Below are positions 35,069 through 43,956 of a stretch of 64,000 nucleotides of DNA, one piece after another; position 1 is the stretch's first letter, and each line of letters opens with the position of its first letter. The DNA comes from CAUUJV01 sp963545565 (GTDB lineage: Bacteria; Actinomycetota; Actinomycetes; Actinomycetales; Bifidobacteriaceae): NCBI GenBank assembly GCA_963545565.1, contig CAUUJV010000001.1:286967-350966 (forward strand), written 5' to 3'. The position numbers were made by a program, and so were the translations under genes. The notes beneath the pieces were generated by a model, which saw nothing but the letters and a program-made list of their open reading frames with translations, ran no database searches and was not told the origin of the DNA.

Positions 35069-35617
35069 ATGAGTGTTTACGATTATGCTGTTTTCGACCA
35101 AGCAGGCAACAAAATTTCTCTCGATTTGTATCGCGGAAAACTGCTCCTCATTGTTAATACTGCTACTGTCTGCGGTTTCACTCCTCAATATACTGATTTG
35201 GAGCGTATCTATAATCAGTATAAAGACCGCGGATTTGAAATTCTTGATTTTCCATGTAATCAGTTCAATGGTCAAGCTCCCGGAAGTGATGAAGAAATCC
35301 ACAATTTCTGCACTCTGCAATATGGCACCACGTTCCCGCAATTTCACAAAATTGATGTAAACGGCGAAAATGCAGATCCTCTATATGACTATTTAACGTC
35401 AACGATTAGTTTCCAAGGCTTTGGCTATACTAACTCACTCAAGGTTCTGCCCATGAAAGTGATGTATAAAAAGCATGATCCTAACTATGAGCACAATGGC
35501 AAAATTAAATGGAATTTTACTAAATATCTGATTGACCGCACAGGTATTCCAATCCGCCGCTTCGAGCCAATTGAAGAAATTACTTCAGTAGAGCGCGCAA
35601 TTATTCAAAGTCTTTAG
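35069..35617 (+). CDS. Glutathione peroxidase-family thiol peroxidase
   Basis: A 182-residue peroxidase of the glutathione peroxidase family. In actinobacteria such enzymes usually use thioredoxin to reduce hydroperoxides. Motifs are LLIVNTATVCGFTPQY with the active cysteine (no selenocysteine), ILDFPCNQFNGQAPGSDEEI and IKWNFTKYLIDRTG. The resolving cysteine is likely that in DFPCNQF. The ATG at 35069 follows TAGGAG. It is 31 bp downstream of the membrane/kinase gene on the same strand and may be co-transcribed. Confidence 0.95.
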   Translation: MSVYDYAVFDQAGNKISLDLYRGKLLLIVNTATVCGFTPQYTDLERIYNQYKDRGFEILDFPCNQFNGQAPGSDEEIHNFCTLQYGTTFPQFHKIDVNGENADPLYDYLTSTISFQGFGYTNSLKVLPMKVMYKKHDPNYEHNGKIKWNFTKYLIDRTGIPIRRFEPIEEITSVERAIIQSL

Positions 35618-35681
35618 CTGGAGTCTTTAATACCAAAAAAATCAGAATGCTGAAAACTGAAGTCACAGCCACATTAGTGAA

Positions 35682-36578
35682 CTAGCAATCCCCAATAAGG
35701 ATAGTTGGAAGCGATGCTAGGGTAGACATAATCACCATCTTGGTAGCAAATTCAGGCTCTACATCATACCGCTCTGCAAGAATTGTAGTAGTTGCGCCAG
35801 CGGGCATAGCCGTCATGAGTACGGCTGTGCCCATTACTTTATGTGCTACAGGTATAAACATGCACACCACGAAAACGATGAGTGGAAGCACAATCAAACG
35901 CTGAAGCGTATACATAGCAACTGTTGGATCCCATAATTCCTTAAGATTCATATCAGCCAAAACCATGCCGATAACCATCATGGAGAGGCCAGTGTTGCAG
36001 TTTCCAAGTGCACTGACCGTGGTATTGATACCTAGCGGAAACTGCCAGCCGGCCACCATCATCACCATGCCTATTTCGCAGGCGATAATGCACGGATGAG
36101 TCAAAACTTTTTTAGCAATTGCTCGTGGCTGCGTTTGCCGTGAGAATGTTGCAACCCCATTCGACCACATCATGATGCGCTGAGGAATAAGAAAAATACT
36201 TGCAAGAACGAGTCCTTGAGAACCATATACACCCTCTGCAATAGGATTTCCCATAAAACCGCCATTCGGGCAAATCAATCCATATTCGAGGCAGCGTCTA
36301 CGCCCATCAGCTTGATTGCGGAAAATTAATTTTCCATACCCTACTTCTGCAAGCTGAACGACAATGGAGATCAGCAGAATTCCTGCAAATTGTTTCCACT
36401 TTCCTGCTGGATTTCCTGAGATGAAAGCTTCAACTGTATTGCACGGCAAAATAACATTGATGACCAGATTGTTAAGAGCCTTTTGTCCATTGTGATTTAC
36501 AATGCCGATGCGTTTGAGAAGAAAGCCAATAGCCACAAGCAGAAAAATCGTTATTTGCAACGAAAAAACCTGCATCAT
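35682..36578 (-). CDS. AEC-family (auxin efflux carrier-like) transporter
   Basis: A membrane carrier of 298 residues with about ten helices, from the AEC family that includes malate and amino-acid carriers in bacteria. Family pieces are IGFLLKRIGIVNHNGQKALNNLVINVILPC at the N-terminus and TAVLMTAMPAGATTTILAERY near the C-terminus. The protein ends abruptly in TLASLPTILIGDC, so the last helix looks shortened against typical ~310-320-residue members. It lies 58 bp downstream of a TetR gene on the same strand. Substrate unknown. Confidence 0.85.
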   Translation of the reverse strand: MMQVFSLQITIFLLVAIGFLLKRIGIVNHNGQKALNNLVINVILPCNTVEAFISGNPAGKWKQFAGILLISIVVQLAEVGYGKLIFRNQADGRRRCLEYGLICPNGGFMGNPIAEGVYGSQGLVLASIFLIPQRIMMWSNGVATFSRQTQPRAIAKKVLTHPCIIACEIGMVMMVAGWQFPLGINTTVSALGNCNTGLSMMVIGMVLADMNLKELWDPTVAMYTLQRLIVLPLIVFVVCMFIPVAHKVMGTAVLMTAMPAGATTTILAERYDVEPEFATKMVIMSTLASLPTILIGDC

Positions 36579-36636
36579 GGCGCATCACTCTCACTTTTCT
36601 CGACAACCTAAGCAGCTTTAGCTCCTTGAACCTTGC

Positions 36637-37245
36637 CTAGCCTTGCATAAGAGATCGAAGTATGGCCCTATTCTTTTCATTATCTGGACGACCGGTGCGA
36701 ATAAACATAGAAATCATCTCAACCAAAGCACCAGCAAAATAAGCAACCTCGTATTGTTTTTCTTTAGCAACATCACTGGGCTCAACATTGGATTTATCGG
36801 CAGTGTCAAGCATGACCGATTCAAAAGCTCCTACCATAAGTAGGCTCATATCTGCAGCAACAAGCGGTTCAATACGTGCACGTCGATCAAGAAGAAAATC
36901 AATTGCTTCTACGCAGAGTTTTCTGTAGTCATGATCTTTTTCCTGGTCATGATTAGTACGATTTTCACCATGATTTTGAGAAGTCTCTTTTTGAGAATGG
37001 TCTTGTTTAGAAATGTTTTGAGACTTTTTAAATCCTGCAAAAAGTAGCTCTAAATACCAGCGTAAAGCATTTTCCTTAGTACCAAAAAGTGTGTAGAAAG
37101 TTTGGCGTGAAACGTCTGCATTTTCACACACATCTTTAATGCTGATGCGCGAAAAATCGGTTTCAGACATCAGCGAGTATAGTGCGGCAACAATGCGTCG
37201 CTGGGAATCAACTGCTGTGGGATTATTTCCCCTATACATTTCCAT
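36637..37245 (-). CDS. TetR/AcrR-family regulator
   Basis: A 202-residue repressor-type protein. The N-terminal helix-turn-helix is clear: RRIVAALYSLMSETDFSRISIKDVCENADVSRQTFYTLFGTKENAL. The ligand domain is unusual in holding a hydrophilic loop rich in His, Gln and Glu (KQDHSQKETSQNHGENRTNHD). It probably controls itself, the AEC carrier downstream and perhaps the divergent DUF3737 gene. Confidence 0.88.
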   Translation of the reverse strand: MEMYRGNNPTAVDSQRRIVAALYSLMSETDFSRISIKDVCENADVSRQTFYTLFGTKENALRWYLELLFAGFKKSQNISKQDHSQKETSQNHGENRTNHDQEKDHDYRKLCVEAIDFLLDRRARIEPLVAADMSLLMVGAFESVMLDTADKSNVEPSDVAKEKQYEVAYFAGALVEMISMFIRTGRPDNEKNRAILRSLMQG

Positions 37246-37394
37246 TCCTCTACCCTACTTCATTATTATGAAGGCATGCTAACAGCGCTGAAATGAGCAC
37301 TCATGCCTATTCGTTTATCGTATATTTACTATTTCTTTTTCATATTCTTATCTCCATACCAATGAACATAGTGCACAATAGATGAGGAGGATTT

Positions 37395-38273
37395 ATGACT
37401 ACTTTTATTCAGCAACATTTCACTGGTGAACGTGCTCTGTTCAAAACGCATAACGCTGTCATTACACATTGCGTATTTGACGATGGCGAATCCCCTCTTA
37501 AAGAAAGTAAAAAACTAACAATTAGCGACACAACTTTTGGGTGGAAATATCCCTTGTGGTACTGCACTGATGTGCAAGCTGAGAACGTAACTTTCACAGA
37601 AAATGGTCATGCGGGCGTGTGGTATACATCCAATATTGAAATAAAGAACAGCCTCATTGCTGGCGACAAGAACTTTAGAAAAGCTTATAACATAATTATT
37701 TCTAACACAGCTTTCCTTAATGCTGCCGAAACTTTGTGGTGGTGCTCAGATATTTCTTTGACAGATGTTGAGGCAAAGGGTGACTATTTTGCAATGGGAG
37801 CATCAAATATAACCGTCAGAAATTTCAAGCTCAGCGGAAATTATGGTTTTGACGGCTGTTCCAATGTAACTATCGATAATGCACATATGCTTACTAAAGA
37901 TGCATTCTGGAACACTCACAACGTCACCGTAAAAAATTCAACAATTATTGGAGAATATATCGGGTGGAACTCAAAAAACTTGACATTTGAAAACTGCACT
38001 ATTCAAAGTTCACAAGGTTTGTGCTATATCGAAGGTCTTACTCTTATCAATTGCAAACTTATAAACACTGATTTATGTTTTGAATATTGCTCAGACATTG
38101 ATGCAACGATTACATCCAGCATTGATAGTGCAAAAAATCCTATCAACGGCAAAATTACCGCAGAGAAAATCGATGAACTTATTTTCAACGATCCTGAGAT
38201 TGATAAGAGTGCAACCATAGTTAAGCAACAGTCTACGGCTGTAGATGCGGCTATAAATGCAAAAGAGTTATAA
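37395..38273 (+). CDS. DUF3737 family beta-helix protein
   Basis: A 292-residue protein matching the DUF3737 family. The sequence is a regular run of ~20-residue turns with Asn and Thr at repeating places (WWCSDISLTDVEAKGDYFAMG, SNITVRNFKLSGNYGFDGC, SNVTIDNAHML), as in a right-handed beta-helix. Trp and Tyr recur at turns (GWKYPLWYCTD, HAGVWYTS, ETLWWCSD). No signal peptide, so it is cytoplasmic. AGGAGG lies eight bases before the ATG. It is followed after 27 bp by the C-S lyase gene, a likely operon. Function unknown. Confidence 0.85.
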   Translation: MTTFIQQHFTGERALFKTHNAVITHCVFDDGESPLKESKKLTISDTTFGWKYPLWYCTDVQAENVTFTENGHAGVWYTSNIEIKNSLIAGDKNFRKAYNIIISNTAFLNAAETLWWCSDISLTDVEAKGDYFAMGASNITVRNFKLSGNYGFDGCSNVTIDNAHMLTKDAFWNTHNVTVKNSTIIGEYIGWNSKNLTFENCTIQSSQGLCYIEGLTLINCKLINTDLCFEYCSDIDATITSSIDSAKNPINGKITAEKIDELIFNDPEIDKSATIVKQQSTAVDAAINAKEL

Positions 38274-38300
38274 GAATCGAACAAAGATTAAACAAAAATT

Positions 38301-39485
38301 ATGACTACACAACAAGAATCCTTTGAGCTTTTTGATACTCCTATTGACCGCACTCATATTTCTTCTATGAAATGGAATGTGCACAACGGTGAACTTCCTA
38401 TGTGGGTGGCAGATATGGATTTTGCTACAGCTCCCGCAATTCTCAACGCGATGCAAGCTCGACTTAATAACGGAACATTTGGATATAGTGATATTCCTGA
38501 TGACTTCTACACCACTGTTTCGACTTGGTGGAAAGAGCAACACAATTTCGAGATTGCCCCTGAAAACATTATCTTTACCTGCGGGGTTGTGCCTGCTATT
38601 TCATCTGCTGTGCGTTCTTTGACAAATGTGGCTGAAAAGGTTGTGGTACAGCCCCCTGTCTACAACATTTTCTATAACTCCATTATCAATAACGGTCGCC
38701 GCGTGCTTGAAGCTCCTCTTGCGCGAGATACTCAAAGCGGCGAATACTCTATGGATTTTGAAGCACTCGAAGATGCTTTTTCAGACCCGCTGACAACCTT
38801 AATGATTCTATGTAATCCTCATAATCCAACAGGAAATATTTGGACCGCCGAAGACTTAGCTCACGTGGGTGATTTGGCTGCTGCACACCACGTGACTGTA
38901 CTTTCAGATGAGATTCATTGCGAGGTTGTGCGTCCTGGAATGAAGCACATTCCCTTCGACTCCGTTAATGAAACATGCCGTAATGTAGCAATCACATGTG
39001 CATCCCCGTCGAAAGCTTTTAATATAGCAGGACTACACTCAGCATATACGATGATTGATAATGATCTTCTGCGACATCGCTTTGAACGTGGCGCTAATAC
39101 TGACGAAGTAGCAGAACCTAACGCCTTTGCATGTGCATCAACTATTGCTGCCTATCAGAACGGCTATGACTGGCTAACTTCACTTAATCAATACATCCAG
39201 CGCAACAAAGATTACGCTCGCAAAACAATAGAAAACTCTCGTGTTCCTATCAGCGTAACACCTAGTGATGCAACGTATTTGCTATGGCTAGACTGCTCAG
39301 AGTTCACTGAAGATGCTCAAGAATTGGCAAACAAGATTCGTCAAAAGAGCGGTCTTATTCTGTCAGCTGGCAATATTTATGGCGAATGTGGCCGTCAATT
39401 CCTGCGTATTAATCTAGGAACTACTTTTGCTCGTGTACACGATGGCGTAAATCGCCTGCTTACTTCTTGTGAATCTTTGATTTAG
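38301..39485 (+). CDS. MalY/PatB-type C-S lyase (PLP aminotransferase fold)
   Basis: A class I/II aminotransferase-fold enzyme of 394 residues, most like MalY/PatB cystathionine beta-lyases, which release ammonia, pyruvate and a thiol. Visible pieces are DRTHISSMKWNVHNGELPMWVADMDFATAPAIL, FGYSDIPDDFYTTVSTWW, CNPHNPTGNIWTAEDL and the PLP lysine in TCASPSKAFNIAGLHSAY. The 3' end overlaps the convergent gene by 26 bp. Natural substrate not determined by sequence. Confidence 0.92.
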   Translation: MTTQQESFELFDTPIDRTHISSMKWNVHNGELPMWVADMDFATAPAILNAMQARLNNGTFGYSDIPDDFYTTVSTWWKEQHNFEIAPENIIFTCGVVPAISSAVRSLTNVAEKVVVQPPVYNIFYNSIINNGRRVLEAPLARDTQSGEYSMDFEALEDAFSDPLTTLMILCNPHNPTGNIWTAEDLAHVGDLAAAHHVTVLSDEIHCEVVRPGMKHIPFDSVNETCRNVAITCASPSKAFNIAGLHSAYTMIDNDLLRHRFERGANTDEVAEPNAFACASTIAAYQNGYDWLTSLNQYIQRNKDYARKTIENSRVPISVTPSDATYLLWLDCSEFTEDAQELANKIRQKSGLILSAGNIYGECGRQFLRINLGTTFARVHDGVNRLLTSCESLI

Positions 39486-40275
39486 GGAGTTCACTAAAAT
39501 TAATTTTACCGAGAGTAGCTTTTGCACCGTTATATGAGGAATCGCTGAAGTGCTTAACTCGTTTGATAGCACTACGACCCAGTGGGTTCATAGTTCGGCC
39601 AAGAATTGTAATTCGCTCAGCACGCAGTCTCTCGCGCTCTGCTTCAATACGCTTTGACCAGTCTTGCGAAATCTCCTCAACAGTTGGAGGATGAGTGACA
39701 TACTCTTCCATACGGGCATTGATGTCCTCATCGTACTGAACAATTTTCTTCTCAAAATCAGTCAAGGCTGCAATCGTCATTGAAAAATCAGCAGCTATTA
39801 CTGCCACGAACAAGTATGAGGCAACCAGCATCACCATGCTTGGAATCACCGCTGCAACACTCTCCCACCATGGTTCAACCCACATAATGATTACTGTCCC
39901 CACAGCTCCGAAAGCTAAAGCCGCAGGCACACAAGTGCGCCCTTGTATATTCAGAGGCACATTATGATAATCCCACCACACTGCATTGAAGCTCTTTTCA
40001 AGCACATACGATGTAACGTATTCCAGCACCATCGAGCCAAAGAAAGCAACTAAAAATACTCCCCACCACAACATATGCCTCGTAAACAATTTCTCAAATA
40101 ATTGTTCAACGCCAATAATGAGTACCACACCGGAACCATAAATTGGGCATAGTGGGCCAAACAAAAAGCCACGTCTGCTCCAATGCTTTGTTCTTGCTAT
40201 TGCGAAGAAAGTTTCCCACAGCCAGCCTGCAAAACTCCCTAGAACAAAAAGAACAATATACGATGCAATACTCAT
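39460..40275 (-). CDS. CmpB-like 'putative ABC transporter permease' membrane protein
   Basis: A 271-residue protein with about six helices of the family usually named 'putative ABC transporter permease' (CmpB-like, PF06541). The N-terminal signature is LFVLGSFAGWLWETFFAI, and RRGFLFGPLCPIYGSGVVLI follows. The C-terminal ~90 residues form a charged helical tail (EERLRAERITILGR region). No ABC ATPase is nearby, so a transport role is doubtful. It converges on the C-S lyase gene with a 26-bp overlap. Confidence 0.82.
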   Translation of the reverse strand: MSIASYIVLFVLGSFAGWLWETFFAIARTKHWSRRGFLFGPLCPIYGSGVVLIIGVEQLFEKLFTRHMLWWGVFLVAFFGSMVLEYVTSYVLEKSFNAVWWDYHNVPLNIQGRTCVPAALAFGAVGTVIIMWVEPWWESVAAVIPSMVMLVASYLFVAVIAADFSMTIAALTDFEKKIVQYDEDINARMEEYVTHPPTVEEISQDWSKRIEAERERLRAERITILGRTMNPLGRSAIKRVKHFSDSSYNGAKATLGKINFSELPKSKIHKK

Positions 40276-40303
40276 TCTTTACCCGGCCTATGTTTTGCGA
40301 GCA

Positions 40304-40549
40304 CTAAAAATTGTGCTTAGCCATTTTCTGTTCAAAAATACCATTGATAATTGCAGTTAACTCAGCTTTAACATCTTCAGGAAGTGCACCATCTTGAGCT
40401 GCAACTGCATAAAGATCTGGATGCTCACGAGCAATCTTTTCACATGTTTTCTCTGTAGCGTGCTTATGCACAAAGAAAGGAATACGCTTCATGTATTCAG
40501 GCTTGACTAAATCAAGTAATTTCTTATTTGCTTCTTGTGTTGTTTCCAT
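40304..40549 (-). CDS. Small hypothetical protein, 81 residues
   Basis: A short soluble-looking protein, highly charged and helical (METTQEANKKLLDLVKPEYMKRIPFFVHKHA). I do not recognise it. It lies 28 bp upstream of the CmpB-like gene on the same strand and could be co-transcribed with it. The coding call rests on its normal amino-acid composition and operon-like spacing. Confidence 0.6.
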   Translation of the reverse strand: METTQEANKKLLDLVKPEYMKRIPFFVHKHATEKTCEKIAREHPDLYAVAAQDGALPEDVKAELTAIINGIFEQKMAKHNF

Positions 40550-40635
40550 ACGTCTATCTTTAGCACTTCTTACATAATTTTGTTGTATCTTAAACCAAGA
40601 AAATTTATTAAATGCTCAATGGATTCCGTCAAACA

Positions 40636-41286
40636 TCAAGTATCAAGCAATTCGCTCACTCTCGCCCTAAACTGCACAAGCACATCTTTTTCAAACCAAG
40701 GATTCTTAGACATCCAAATCTGATTTCTTCCCGATGGGTGGACAAGAGGAAAATATTTTGGGGCATAATCCTCAAAATTGCGCACAACATCAGTTAACCT
40801 GTCACTCGATTTAAGATGCAAATAATGTTTAGTAGCATAGCTACCCACGGTAATTATTAACTCGACATTTGGCATGAGTTTGAGTAGCTGAGGATGCCAT
40901 TTAGAAGCAAAATCTTTGCGAGGTGGCAAATCTCCTGATTTACCCACTCCTGGAAAATACGCATCCATATTCATAATCGCAATAAGGTCAGTTGTATAGA
41001 AAGTTTCACGACCGATCCCCATCCATTTGCGAAGCTTGTCTCCACTTGGATCATTCCACGGGGTCATAGTATCTTGCGCAAAATGACCCGGTGCCTGCCC
41101 CACAATTACTATTCGCGCATTCTCGTGTATGGAGAGCAGCGGTTTGATGCCTACTTGAGTGAATTTACTGTTTGATTCATCTGTAATCATTGCGTCAACA
41201 ACCGCTTGAATCTTCTCATTTTCTTGATGCTCTGGGTTATGCCACGGCTGATTAAGATACGGTTTTACTAAATCTAATGAATACAT
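40636..41286 (-). CDS. Uracil-DNA glycosylase family protein
   Basis: A 216-residue protein of the uracil-DNA glycosylase superfamily, possibly removing uracil from DNA. Motif 1 is IVIVGQAPGHFAQDTMTPWNDPSGDKLRKWMG, with the GQAPG loop, and ITVGSYATKHYL and LVHPSGRNQIW (motif 2 region with HPS) follow. It lacks the four-cysteine iron-sulfur signature of families 4 and 5, so it fits the 'UDG family' group annotated in many Firmicutes and Actinobacteria. It appears monocistronic. The exact lesion is not known. Confidence 0.85.
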   Translation of the reverse strand: MYSLDLVKPYLNQPWHNPEHQENEKIQAVVDAMITDESNSKFTQVGIKPLLSIHENARIVIVGQAPGHFAQDTMTPWNDPSGDKLRKWMGIGRETFYTTDLIAIMNMDAYFPGVGKSGDLPPRKDFASKWHPQLLKLMPNVELIITVGSYATKHYLHLKSSDRLTDVVRNFEDYAPKYFPLVHPSGRNQIWMSKNPWFEKDVLVQFRARVSELLDT

Positions 41287-41454
41287 AATGAGTTATATTT
41301 TACTTGCTTATATCGCAGCACTTTATTGCATCCCCACTACCTTCCAGCAAACATCAAGGTAAACCACAGATATTTTCAGGTAAATACTGTATGCTAACTA
41401 GCGTAGTTTTTAATCACTCGACTTTTATCAATCGGGTTGTCAAATCGGGGTACC

Positions 41455-42240
41455 ATGACCAATAAAATTCACTGGCAGCGTTTAACTCATGCTGTCCTTG
41501 CTGCGATTGCTTTTCTCACAACGTTTATGCCTTGGATTTCTTACAGCTCTTCCGGCCTTTATAACTCTTATGGTGCATCTTCAATCATTGTCTTTAGAGC
41601 CGGTGGCTGGGTGACTCTTGTTTGTGCTGCTGCAGTGATTGTTCTCGTCTTCATTGAAGATCGCACTCGTGAATTGTCTAAGCGCACGAACTATGAAGTA
41701 TGCTTCCTTGGTGGCATGATTGCTGTTACTGGATTAATGGTTATTTACAACTATCGCGATGCGCTCACAAGCTCTTACGGCTATACCATAAGCTTCGGTT
41801 TAGTACTCAACATCCTTCTAGGTCTTGGCATCGTTGGTGTGACTCTTTACGCGCTGTTCTACAAGCCAAAGCAGAATGCTCCTTATTTCGCTGGTAATCA
41901 ACCACTCTTCCAGCAGCAGGTTCCGCAAACTCAGCAAGGCCAACAGCCTCAGCAGTATGGTCAGCCAATGCAGGCAAATCAGTATAACCAGCAACCACAG
42001 GCTAATCCATACGACCAGCAGCAATACCAAAATCAGTATCAAAATCAGTACCAGCAACAGTACCAACCCGTTGAGCCTGTTGACTACGTGCAGCAGTATG
42101 CACAACAGCAGACGCTAGATCCACAATCTGCACAACAATCTGTGCAATCCGTGCAATCAGGTAGTCAGTCTACAGTTTCTTCTGATACTTCTGCTTCTGC
42201 TGCCCAAGAAAATCAAGAGACACAAGAAACGCATGAGTAA
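41455..42240 (+). CDS. Membrane protein with Gln-rich cytoplasmic tail
   Basis: A 261-residue protein with four hydrophobic segments in the first ~140 residues (LAAIAFLTTFMPWISY, GGWVTLVCAAAVIVLVFI, GGMIAVTGLMVIYNY, ISFGLVLNILLGLGIVGVTLYALF). A ~120-residue tail of extreme composition follows: mainly Gln with Tyr, Asn and Pro, including repeats such as QYQNQYQNQYQQQY. I start at 41455, after GGGG at a short distance. It is flanked by a terminator. No named family recognised. Confidence 0.78.
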   Translation: MTNKIHWQRLTHAVLAAIAFLTTFMPWISYSSSGLYNSYGASSIIVFRAGGWVTLVCAAAVIVLVFIEDRTRELSKRTNYEVCFLGGMIAVTGLMVIYNYRDALTSSYGYTISFGLVLNILLGLGIVGVTLYALFYKPKQNAPYFAGNQPLFQQQVPQTQQGQQPQQYGQPMQANQYNQQPQANPYDQQQYQNQYQNQYQQQYQPVEPVDYVQQYAQQQTLDPQSAQQSVQSVQSGSQSTVSSDTSASAAQENQETQETHE

Positions 42241-42343
42241 TCGCTGGATTTTTCTCTTTTTCTTAGGTAGCCTTAAATACTCGGATATTCTTACGTAACT
42301 CTTACTGTAGTCTGAAGCCACAGTCCACAGCTACTTTCAAAAA

Positions 42344-42382
42344 ATAAGCCCTGTTTACTCAGATTGAGGTGCAGGGCTTTAT
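42344..42382. terminator. Bidirectional terminator
   Basis: AAGCCCTG (42346-42353) pairs with CAGGGCTT (42372-42379), with A-rich and T-rich flanks on either side. It separates the Q-rich membrane protein from the convergent TetR gene. Confidence 0.75.
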
Positions 42383-42439
42383 TCGTTATGAGCTATGAGT
42401 TTATAAATTATGGATTCTATAAGCCGTTACTCAGAGCTA

Positions 42440-43069
42440 TTACTTGGATCTATTACTTAGAATAATTCTGCTCTCCTGCTCACCTATTCCAAATTCAATC
42501 ATCAAATTAAATATCACCGGATAAAGTGTAGCCGGTATATCAAGGCTCACATTGTTTTTTAAGCAAAAATACATCCACTCGTAAAAGCCACCCATATAGG
42601 TAACGACACTTTGCAAAATAGCTGGCGTAATAGTGTCAGGAATCATTTCAGGCTGTTGCTGCTTTATATAAGTAAATGCCCATTCCATATTGAATGCAAG
42701 TACACCCTCAGTTAAATCGCGACTTCTCAAAATATCAATAAGAAAAGTTTTGTATGCGTCACCATCAAGCAAATGTTCAAAATATGCCTGCCCGATAAGA
42801 TACAAATCGTTGAAAGCGTTAGTTCCAAAACCACTTATATTTTTCGATTTTTCTAACTTCTCTATGCTGATTTGAAGAACATGCTTCATCAAAGAAATTG
42901 CTAATTCCTCTTTATGAGCTACATGGTATTGAACAAGACCTTTACTAATTTCAAGCTTTTCAGCAATTTGAGAATAGCTCGTTTCCCGATAGCCTACTTC
43001 GTGGAAAAGTTCCCATGAGGTTGAGTGAATAAGGTTGATGAGTTCTGTATTTTTGGGACGTCCCACCAC
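42440..43069 (-). CDS. TetR/AcrR-family regulator
   Basis: A 209-residue regulator. The DNA-binding part is NLIHSTSWELFHEVGYRETSYSQIAEKLEISKGLVQYHVAHKEELA, in the normal place. The start MVGRPKNTEL follows a GGAGG-containing ribosome binding site. It is divergent from the pair of membrane genes at 43179 and 43957, with a 109-bp spacer holding an inverted repeat, so it probably controls them. The effector is unknown. Confidence 0.88.
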   Translation of the reverse strand: MVGRPKNTELINLIHSTSWELFHEVGYRETSYSQIAEKLEISKGLVQYHVAHKEELAISLMKHVLQISIEKLEKSKNISGFGTNAFNDLYLIGQAYFEHLLDGDAYKTFLIDILRSRDLTEGVLAFNMEWAFTYIKQQQPEMIPDTITPAILQSVVTYMGGFYEWMYFCLKNNVSLDIPATLYPVIFNLMIEFGIGEQESRIILSNRSK

Positions 43070-43110
43070 AACCTCCTTTTCTAGTAATTCCGCAATCTTA
43101 GCAAAACGTT

Positions 43111-43129
43111 ATATACTTTACGCGTATAG
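43111..43129. promoter_or_regulatory. Candidate TetR operator
   Basis: TATAC (43112-43116) and GTATA (43124-43128) form an inverted repeat around a seven-base centre in the divergent spacer. TATACT may also be a -10 element of the + strand promoter, which would put the operator on the promoter. Inference from position and symmetry only. Confidence 0.4.
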
Positions 43130-43178
43130 TTTTAAGTATTCAAAGCTAAAAAACGATGTTTGATAAGGAGAAAGGGCT

Positions 43179-43955
43179 ATGTACACAATTCAGCAAGGCA
43201 TAGCAACGATTGCCAGCAATCCAACCGGCATAGTTATCGCTGCGTTCATAACATACGGCTTTGGCTTCCTGCAATATGGAACCAGCATGTATATGCAAGT
43301 TAAGAATAAATCCTGCCCATTCTATTTTTGGATGCACGTATGGTATTTCGGGCATGACTTCACTTTCGCATTTATCTGCTACAAAATGTGGTTTAACACT
43401 GTTCATTGGTGGCTTTTTGAAATGCTTTGCATTGGCTGCATGATGTTCGTGTGCATCGAAATCTTTTCGATTTATCGTGCAATTCGCTACGAGCGCCAGG
43501 AGATTTGGGGCAAGTATATTGGCGGCAAAGAAGTTACAGTTAAGTATGCTGTAGTTCGCGGCGTGCTTGGATACGCACTTGGTGTTGTTCTCTTTGCAAC
43601 TCTGCGTTATATGATTGGTGATCCATTCTGCCTGTTCCTCATGATGTCTACTAATGCAATTCTCGCAATGAATGTTCATCGCCGCTTTGATGAATATGGC
43701 GTAAGCCTGCCAGGTGCTAAATTCCTTACATGGATGACTCTTTTTGGCACTATCTTTACCTTTATTCCTAAAGGAATTGGCTTCTTCGCAACATTCGTTC
43801 CACCACTGCAAAATTGGTCATTCACCCTTGTGGGCGTAATTTGCGTGTTGTGCTCTATCCGCGCAATCTACCAATCAAACACACTTCCTCAAGCAGATAA
43901 ATTGCCAGAAGTAAAACCAATACCTGCGCAGACTCCAGAAAGGACGGCAGCATAA
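43179..43955 (+). CDS. Unknown seven-helix membrane protein A
   Basis: A 258-residue polytopic protein with about seven hydrophobic segments and many aromatic residues (FYFWMHVWYFGHDFTFAFICYKMWF). I do not recognise a family. It is paralogous to the next gene: both contain a WxH...F/Y...DF segment followed by an ICIEIFSIYRAIRYE-like helix. The last ~25 residues are hydrophilic and Pro-rich. AAGGAGAAAGG precedes the ATG. It forms a two-gene unit under the divergent TetR gene. Confidence 0.78.
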   Translation: MYTIQQGIATIASNPTGIVIAAFITYGFGFLQYGTSMYMQVKNKSCPFYFWMHVWYFGHDFTFAFICYKMWFNTVHWWLFEMLCIGCMMFVCIEIFSIYRAIRYERQEIWGKYIGGKEVTVKYAVVRGVLGYALGVVLFATLRYMIGDPFCLFLMMSTNAILAMNVHRRFDEYGVSLPGAKFLTWMTLFGTIFTFIPKGIGFFATFVPPLQNWSFTLVGVICVLCSIRAIYQSNTLPQADKLPEVKPIPAQTPERTAA

Positions 43956-43956
43956 C

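Noticed and set aside
39460..40275. ABC transporter permease as a true transporter
   Set aside because: The family name is misleading; no ATPase or binding protein gene is adjacent and the topology does not show an EAA loop.
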